This document shows, piece after piece, positions 57,501-64,000 of a DNA stretch of 64,000 bases. The DNA is from Asterias amurensis (taxonomy: Eukaryota; Echinodermata; Asteroidea; Forcipulatida; Asteriidae), in NCBI RefSeq assembly GCF_032118995.1, contig NC_092650.1:15766501-15830500 (forward strand). Reading direction: 5' to 3'. The notes beneath the pieces are model-generated. The model ran no database searches. It had not been told where the DNA came from and worked only from the letters and a program-made list of their open reading frames with translations. The first letter of the stretch is position 1. Each line of letters opens with the position of its first letter. The position numbers and the translations under genes were made by a program.

Positions 57501-60500
57501 ATTGACTAGTCTTCGGAAGTAACACTAAGCAAAGCAGGGTATACGCAGTCCAAACTGAAAATAAGAATACGTCTGTAACCTTTGTGACATATTTTAGCTG
57601 AATTTTCGAACAACAGGGTTTAGGGTCAACTACATGTAAAATGTTTACCTTGATGAAAGCTTCGTAAACATTCAACAATGTGATGTGGTCTCCCTCGGCA
57701 ACCGAAAACTTCCTCTTTGCTTGTTCCTACAAACATAACAGACACAGAGGACATCAAAATAAAAAGACTTGAACGTATGCATTTATATGAATGCACGTAT
57801 TTAGAAAAGACCATCAAGAATCATATCAGTACAACTAAAATAAAATGAGAAAATATTCAAAATAAAAAAGTTAAATTCATAAAGAATTCCAGTCACATAT
57901 CAGAAGACGAGCCTTTACAAAATACAATAAAAAACATTAGACTGAACATGAGTTTGAACTAAAGTGCTTTTCATACTTACAGCCTTGCCTTTCTCATTGG
58001 AGGGAGTTTGGAAGATATTCTGAACTTGTAATAAGGCGGCTATACTTAGAATCTCCTCCGAGCAGCCAAAATCCCCTTAGAGAGAAACAAACCAGACAAA
58101 GATGAAAGTCAAGAAAGAATTTTAATTCATTCTTAAAAGTTACTACACAGAATTGGTAAGAATAAAAAACAAATCAATGGGAGACTTTGGGACGCTAGGT
58201 GGCAGCAGACTTACAAGGTAAATTTCCATTGTTTACATGGTTCTGAGTGTGCGCAAATGACCGAGGACATTGGATTTTACCTGGTAAGTCTGCTGCCACC
58301 AAGCGTCCCAAAAGTCCCCCATTGTTTGATTTTAGTCTAAAAGCTTACAGATTTTAAAGTTCATGCTCAGACCAATTTTTTTTGGTGAAACATCTCCCCC
58401 TGAAATGAAGTTCCAAGAGAATGTATCTGGAAACCTAAAAAATGGAAGACCTTGATATTCCTTTGAGTAGGATTGTTCTCTGAGGTAGGCACTATGTCGG
58501 GTCAAGCAGAGTAACCTCGCAGTCCACTGGATTGTGCGGTGGGATTGTTAATGCCAGGGATGTGGACATACGTGAGCTCGATGTTATTACCAGATCAACA
58601 TTTTCTATGCATAATGATAAACACCTTATGAGCAACTAATCTAAGGCTAAGGCCCGTTTACAAACGACAGCGTGGGTTTGGGCCCTGGCTTTGGTTTCAT
58701 CCACCTATACCTGAACCAATGCCAGAACCATAGAGTTATATATAAGAACTTAAAGGGCGCACTGGTGATTCCACTGGCACAAACACGACGGGACCGCAAG
58801 GAGACACGCGCTCCTTTCTATATGTGCATTGAATATGAAGTACACGTTGGATTTGAACGCTTCGCGATACTGTTTTGCCAACTTAAAAAATGGCCGCACA
58901 AACACACGCATGCCGGGTTGCGTATATAGGCCTGTGCGCGCTCTAGTTCCTATATAGACCTCTATGGCCAGAACTTAAGTCCAGTACACCAGACCAGTCA
59001 GCTATGGCACTTCTGAGTGTTAGGTTCAAAAGTTAGTATCAATGTACAACCCTGCTAGCATCACGTCAAAACAACTAACAACAGGTTCCCCTTCCTACCT
59101 GACATAAGAAGCATTTTGGCAAACATCGGATCGAGAGGAAACTCAGCCATGCGTATCCCGAGTGGCTGAGAGAGCTTGGAGTGGTCGTCAATACCGCCCA
59201 GAGCGTAGAGTAGCTCCAAACCCCTCATCATAGCCCTGGCTGACGGCGGCGATAAGAAATTGAAGCGTAGGACGTTATCGATGCCGAGACATTTCAGCTG
59301 AAGTATTACCGTGCTCAGGTCACTCCTGTTAAAGATGGTTGGAAGCAGTTTTATATCAGACAATAGAAAGTAAATTTTAAAACACCAACAGCGATTCCCC
59401 ATAACAGTGTTCTGCTAGCTAAATGCCAGTTAAAACCACATGAGGATCAGTCAAAGTTCACTTCAGGGGGTTCGACTGACTAGTTTTAGTGTTGAAAAGC
59501 TTCTCTATACTATTTGAAATAATGACCAGATCAATATCTAATGGACTAGTGGAATGCTGGCCGTCACTAGAAAATTTAAGGGCAAACTTTGCCCCAAAAC
59601 AACTTACTTTGTATCAAGCTAGTATTTCCCTGCAAAGTTGTTATCTTAAAGAAAATTTAAGTTTCAGTCAAAAGTTGATTTTCCTTTCTGAAGCTATAAA
59701 GACCGCTAGGGTCTTAGTGTGAGGCCATCACCAATTGTGTGCATCTACATGTATACCACAAGGTTTTTTGGTTGGTAGATAGTTGGCAATATCAGCTTTT
59801 TATTGTTACATCTTTTTTACTGGCATTTATAAAGATTGCAGTGGTTCTGAATCAAGATGGCTTCACTTTGATTAGAGGTCCTACCTCTGCATCTCAGGTA
59901 TTGTTGTCTTCCTTAGTGACTTGTAGTCATCCTCGGTGAATAGTCTGTACGCCTTGCCTGACCTTACACGACCTGCCCTGCCGGTCCTCTGCTGAGCCGA
60001 GGCTTGGGACACGGGGACCACTACTAGTCCGGAGAGACCTGTCTTTGAGTTGTAGGCTCGCATCTTGACAAAGCCACTGTCAATCACTGAATAAGAAAAA
60101 TAAAAAAGAGAAGCTAGTTAATTGCTTTAATACAACTAAGATTTTCTAAATTTGTCCATGCTCAGAGGTGCAATCATTTTTGGGGAATTCCCCGAAACTC
60201 GGAAACTATACATCTTTTTGAGTGAGTATGTTTACATTGTGGAAGTGTCATGGCCGAGCAGTTAAGAGCACAAATTCAAACTCTGGTGTTTCTGATCAGC
60301 AGAGTGTGGGTTTGAATCCCCAGCCGTGACACTTGTGTCCTTAAGCAAGACACCTAACCATTGCTTCGTCCTTCGGATAGGACGTAAAGCCGTTGGTCCC
60401 ATGTGTTGTGTAACGCATGTAAAAGAACCCAGTGCACTTATCGAAAAGAGAAGGTGTTCGCCCCGGTGTTCCTGGCTGTGGCTGCTGTATGCTCCGCAGC

Positions 60501-63500
60501 ACCTTGTAAACCCTTAGAAGGTGCTAAACAATTGGGTCTCAGAATTCATCACTGCAATAACATATCTTTCTGAAAGTTTGTATATACTCAGCGCCTTGAG
60601 TACCTTGTTTGGTAGATACGTGTGCTATATAAGACTTTGGTATTATTATTAATATTATTATTATTATGAAACAGGAATTACATGGAGATAACAGGTGTAA
60701 GTTGGTAACAATAAAAAGATGTGTTATTCTGGCCTCTTTCTATAAAAAGCTTTTTTATAATGCTAGAGGCCAAGAACAGTTTTTACAACAACAAAAAAAC
60801 CACCTACCATACACAATGCCATTGATGGTTATTGATGTTTCTGCTATGTTGGTTGCTAGGACAACCTTTCTGGTGTTGCGGCTGATCCTTTCGAAGACCC
60901 TCATCTGCTCTTTGCCAGGCAAGCTGCCATACATCGGTAGAGCTAGCATCTTCATATGGTCGGAGGAGAAAGTGCGGATCTGTTGCCTATAAGGAACAGA
61001 TTGCAAAACATTAACAATTACAGAAATTTGCAAATACTTCAAAGGGTTGCGGTACTTTTTGTATGACACAAAACTCAATGTTCACAGATTTACACGGTTT
61101 GAAGAGAATGACGGTAGAAAGCTTCCCTTAAAATGTTTACTTGCTGAGGTACTGCATTTTTTGAGAAATGAGTAAAACAATGTCCCGAAAATAATTGTTT
61201 GTCTCAGGAGACGAAAACTAATTTAGCATGTACAACGTATTTACCAAACTCTCCTGAAAACTCTCCTGACTAAAAAAGCTGAAACTTCTACAGGTAAATG
61301 TATTACATACAACTTCATTCACAGTGTATGGATTCATGGCATGGCCAAAAAATTGATCTACAAAAGGTATCAAAATCCTTATTGCAGCTCAATGAAATTG
61401 ACCCTAGAATTTTGAAAGCTTTTTCCATTTTCAAGGACTCAAGTGACTTACATGACCATTTCCATTGCCTGTTCAACTTCGTCTTGTCCGGTCAGGAAGG
61501 CGAGGATATCACCGGCTGGCTCCGTCTTGTGCAGCTTCATGATCGTATCCACCGTCGCTTTGACGTAGTCCGGTACTGGGCTGTTATTAAATGAGATGAT
61601 TGAACATTAGGAACATTACGAAAATGGGTTATCTCTGTCCCTACATCCCTGCTGTTCCCTCTCTCGCCCCATTTCCTGTTCTTACCCAATCTAGATATGA
61701 CCGGGGCATTTTGGTTGGTTCAGTGGTTTCTTCCCTGCTTTGTAGCTATTTGGCCCCCCTGACTCGAATCTGTCTTTGAACAACAGTGCAACAACTCCTC
61801 TGTTTAAACAGAGGTTTGTTACAAAAACTCTTTCCTTACCTCGAGAATCAGACCTCTCTTAACTCAGCCTCTGGGATTTCTGATTAGCAGAATGAGGTTT
61901 TGAAACCCCCCATGAGACTTGTGTCCTCGAGTAAGATACTTCAACATGGGGCATTAAGCCGAATACCGGACACTTCACAACCTCGGAACTCAGCACCTGC
62001 AAACTCGGCACCAAGAATGTTGGCACCATACAAACTCGGCACCGGCCTTTTATTGACTAACAAACTTGGCACCAAGCAATATCACCTCGAAGAGTCAAGT
62101 TGTTAAAAAAACAAAGGGAATAACGTAAGCTTCATGTACAGTTTTTAAAAAAATATGGGACTATGATATGGTGGGACATCAAAAATGAGGCCTACCACGC
62201 AGTGTGAAAATAAAACTTTTTCAACTGGGTGCCGAGTTTGTATTTGTACATGTGCCGAGTTCGTTGGTGCCGAGTTTGCAAGGTGCCGAGGTTGTGGGTG
62301 CCAAGTTTGCAAGGTGCCGAGTTTGCAGGTGCTGAGTTTGCAAGGTGCCAAAGTGACCAGTACCCATTATGCCGTAGGGCCCAAAAAGCCTCAGTGCACT
62401 TATCGTGGAAGAGTTGGAGTTAACACCGGTGTTTCTTGTTCACATAGCAAGCACAGTTGTTTACAGGTTTCCTCAGGTTTGCAAGCTAGAGTGATTATGT
62501 TCAGTTCAGTTATAAGGCATCCTTGGTTTTATTACTAGAAACCAATAATAATAACAACAATCACCTGAGACTGTAGAAGACATCCACTGCAAACGTTCTC
62601 CCCTCAACTGTGAGGATGCTAGCCGTGTCTTTGCTGCAGAGATAGTGAGATCAAAACAGGCACTGATTACAACACTGCTCAGCAGCCGTCGATTTCACAA
62701 AACTCTTTCGAACTTTAGGATTAATCTTATGACTTAGGACGCGTCCCAACCCTGCACTGTAGCATGCAGATCTTAAGATTGATCCTTAGTTAGGACGAGT
62801 TACGCGTCCTAACTCGAGATACGCCGAGTCCTAACGCTTTGTGAAATCGGCGGCAGGACATTTAGCAAGCAACAGAGACTCATAGTGGTTGGGAGGCCAT
62901 CTCTGGGGCTTGCCTCGGGAGGACGGCTATAATGAATGATGAATGAATGATGAATGAATGATGAATGAATGATGAATTACAACAATGCTCAAATCAAAAT
63001 CTTGGCAACAATCATTTAAGAATGTCACAGAACTGTCCAAATGAAGAACGTATCCCAGACAAAAATTTACCATTTACCAGCAAGGTTCATTCCTGGTTAG
63101 AACCATCGCACACAACAATAACCCCCATAACATGAGGAAAAATAAGTTCTGAATAAATGAAATCCTTTGGGGAAAACAAACCCACAGACTAGCATTTGAA
63201 TCAGTCTCAGAACTGTTAAAAGCCATTGGACACTTTCGGTAAAGAGTATTGTCCAAAGGCCCACACTTCGTGTATCACAACTTACATATAAAATAACAAA
63301 CCTGTGAAAACTTAGGCTCAATCGGTCATCGGAGTCGGGAGAAAATAACGGGAAACCCCACCCTTGTTTCTGCACGTTTCGCCGTGTCATGACATGTGTT
63401 TAAAATAAATCCGTAATTCTCGATGTCGAGAATTGATAATTGTTTTAATGTTTTCTCAAAAAGTAAAGCATTTCATTGAATAATATTTCAAGAGAAGTCT

Positions 63501-64000
63501 TTTACAATTACCTTCTGTAAACCCTGTAAGTTATTTGTAAATCTGTGAACTTTTTGTTTTGTTTCTGTTCCGAAAGTGTATAATGACTTTAAACTCTAGT
63601 ACTTCATGCTTGTTTCCTGACCATATGAACTATCTGCCTCTCTTAATATTTATGCATGAGGTACGTCACAATGCTAACCCAAATCAAGGCCATAGGCGCA
63701 GCCACTGCAAGTGGTGGCGGACGTGCGCCCATAGCCTCATTTTGGGTAACAATTATGACATCATGCATAAATATTAAGAGAGGCGTATAATCACTCAATT
63801 CTTTTGCCAGTGGTCCAGCGGGTATTTCAAGCTCTGCCAAAGACGGTTTTTACGCAAGCTACCTTGTATCGTCCGTTTCATTTTGATTGAAGAAGTCTCT
63901 GAAGGCCTCTGCATCCAGCGTTGCCGAGGCAACGATGATTCTCATCTCGGGTCTCTTCCGCTGGATCTTCTTGAGGAGTCCGACGGCGATGTCCGTGTAC
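54501..64000 (-). CDS. DHX35: DEAH-box RNA helicase DHX35, 3' part; gene runs off the right edge
   Basis: Exons in transcript order: 63863-64000 (cut by the window end), 62565-62633, 61452-61580, 60808-60986, 59885-60086, 59099-59325, 57981-58075, 57649-57726, 57228-57276, 56441-56675, 55373-55484 and terminal 54501-54551. About 521 codons are visible. In order they hold the end of RecA1 with motif III (IVASATLDA), RecA2 with [10 protein letters not shown], motif V ([10 protein letters not shown]) and motif VI (QRTGRAGR), the winged-helix/ratchet region ([24 protein letters not shown]), and the OB-fold ([29 protein letters not shown]). All match human DHX35 closely. Motifs I and II lie outside. 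Known role: spliceosomal helicase working with the G-patch protein GPATCH1. The terminal exon ends [11 protein letters not shown] and has two tandem alternatives downstream. Confidence 0.97.
54599..54985 (-). mobile_element. Full-length family A TTAA MITE in DHX35 last intron
   Basis: TTAA both sides; starts 48 bp upstream of the proximal terminal-exon acceptor (minus strand). Confidence 0.9.
55033..55330. mobile_element. piggyBac-like element, partial
   Basis: TTAACCCTTTGTCACGCATA start, then ATAGCCATAGATGGGGCG and AAATAGCACATGGTCC, all shared with 21132-22003. The right part is missing; it reaches to within ~45 bp of the DHX35 exon at 55373. Confidence 0.65.
55645..55880. mobile_element. 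Family B MITE, centre and right arm only
   Basis: TAACACGGTCGGCCATTTAT opens it, then the TCAAAATTTTGA centre and the right end GGCAACGTGTTCC. Confidence 0.85.
55885..56052 (+). mobile_element. Family A' right-half fragment
   Basis: Diverged GTTTCTCAAAATGCTTAACC and the end AACCTTCCCTTTAA, whose TTAA (56049) also opens the next element. Confidence 0.55.
56049..56421. mobile_element. Family C TTAA MITE beside a DHX35 splice donor
   Basis: TTAAAGCCATCCGACACTTT and GGTCCAATGGCTTTTAA ends. It stops 18-20 bp from the exon boundary at 56441, just inside the intron. Confidence 0.87.
58175..58324. mobile_element. 150-bp MITE with CAATGGG ends
   Basis: GGGACGCTAGGTGGCAGCAG opposite CTGCTGCCACCAAGCGTCCC. 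The paired arms run to GACTTACAAGGTAAA and TTTACCTGGTAAGTC. DHX35 intron. Confidence 0.88.
58325..59098. other. DHX35 intron stretch, nothing recognised
   Basis: No repeat or exon assigned; includes a CG-richer part near 58660-58930. Confidence 0.35.
60244..60665 (+). mobile_element. Full-length tRNA-derived SINE in DHX35 intron
   Basis: Box A GTCATGGCCGAGCAGTTAAG, box B GGTTTGAATCC, body with TTCGTCCTTCGGATAGGACG and CAGCACCTTGTAAACCC. The 3' end has ACTCAGCGCCTTGAGTACCT and a (ATT)n tail, the form expected from LINE-assisted retroposition. Reference copy for the family. Confidence 0.92.
61047..61225. mobile_element. Family G repeat copy
   Basis: GGTACTTTTTGTATGACAC, TCACAGATTTACACGG and AATGAGTAAAACAATGT shared with 19553 and 31735. 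Confidence 0.65.
61964..62363. mobile_element. Family H element with GTGCCGAG repeats
   Basis: Outer TACCGGACACTTC and AAGTGACCAGTA pair. Inside, CTCGGCACC-type repeats on the left pair with five GGTGCCGAG(T/G)TTGC-type repeats on the right (62228-62350). Confidence 0.7.
62684..62855. mobile_element. Family E MITE in DHX35 intron
   Basis: GCCGTCGATTTCACAAAAC and GTGAAATCGGCGGC ends; shares CCCAACCCTGCACTGTAGCA with 17436-17621, so the same subfamily. Confidence 0.88.
62930..62976. repeat. ATGAATG microsatellite
   Basis: Repeated AATGATGAATG units, about four in a row. Confidence 0.85.
63216..63592. mobile_element. Family C TTAA MITE in DHX35 intron
   Basis: TTAAAAGCCATTGGACACTT start and AATGACTTTAA end, TTTCGCCGTGTCATGACATG inside; closest relative is 56049-56421. 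Confidence 0.87.
63635..63784. mobile_element. 150-bp MITE with GCCTCTCTTAAT ends
   Basis: CTCTCTTAATATTTATGCAT opposite ATGCATAAATATTAAGAGAG. The interior has GCCACTGCAAGTGGTGGC. Confidence 0.9.

Noticed and set aside
60244-60330. Possible tRNA gene
   Set aside because: Box A and B are present, but the unit continues into a shared 400-bp body and (ATT)n tail with several copies, so it is a SINE head, not a tRNA gene.
1-64000. Retroviral, LTR or Polinton elements
   Set aside because: No reverse transcriptase, integrase, capsid or envelope-like frame and no long direct terminal repeats were seen.

Overview
The window is eukaryotic nuclear DNA: five protein-coding genes with short exons, GT-AG introns (one GC-AG) and a very dense load of small non-autonomous DNA transposons (MITEs) and tRNA-derived SINEs. 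Protein relationships (OSGIN, nibrin, borealin, AIRIM/C1orf109, DHX35) are animal, and the gene order keeps two neighbour pairs also found in human. Intron size, low GC and the repeat families suggest a marine deuterostome invertebrate, most likely an echinoderm such as a sea star. The species call is inference from sequence feel, not proof.

Layout. 1-2.5 kb: non-coding flank with two MITEs. 2.5-10.0 kb (+): complete OSGIN gene, five coding exons, 513 aa. 10.0-25.6 kb: gene-free and repeat-rich, with several TTAA-flanked MITEs, a SINE split by a piggyBac-like element, and a ~610-bp inverted repeat around a ~480-bp spacer. 25.6-37.8 kb (-): complete nibrin (NBN), 15 coding exons, 844 aa, tail-to-tail with OSGIN. 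37.8-39.9 kb: intergenic. 39.9-47.1 kb (-): complete borealin (CDCA8), seven coding exons, 328 aa. 47.1-49.3 kb: divergent intergenic region. 49.3-50.7 kb (+): complete AIRIM (C1orf109), three coding exons, 202 aa. 50.7-53.6 kb: repeats. 53.8-64.0 kb (-): 3' part of DHX35, 12 exons, its 5' end beyond the right edge. The last DHX35 exon lies in a tandem array holding three open copies of that exon.

Functions. NBN belongs to the MRE11-RAD50-NBN break-repair complex. Borealin belongs to the chromosomal passenger complex. AIRIM acts in 60S ribosome maturation. DHX35 is a spliceosomal DEAH-box helicase. OSGIN is a flavoprotein-like stress-response protein. They do not form one pathway; the interest lies in the order. 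OSGIN-NBN (convergent) and borealin-AIRIM (head-to-head) are also neighbours in human, so both pairs look like old linkages.

Repeats. The commonest MITEs (called A, B and C here) sit in TTAA target sites and have AGG...CCT-type ends, the hallmarks of Kolobok/T2-like transposons. An A copy inserted in a SINE, compared with uninterrupted SINE copies in the same window, shows the TTAA duplication directly. No CRISPR, operon, retroviral or LTR element and no intact transposase was recognised.
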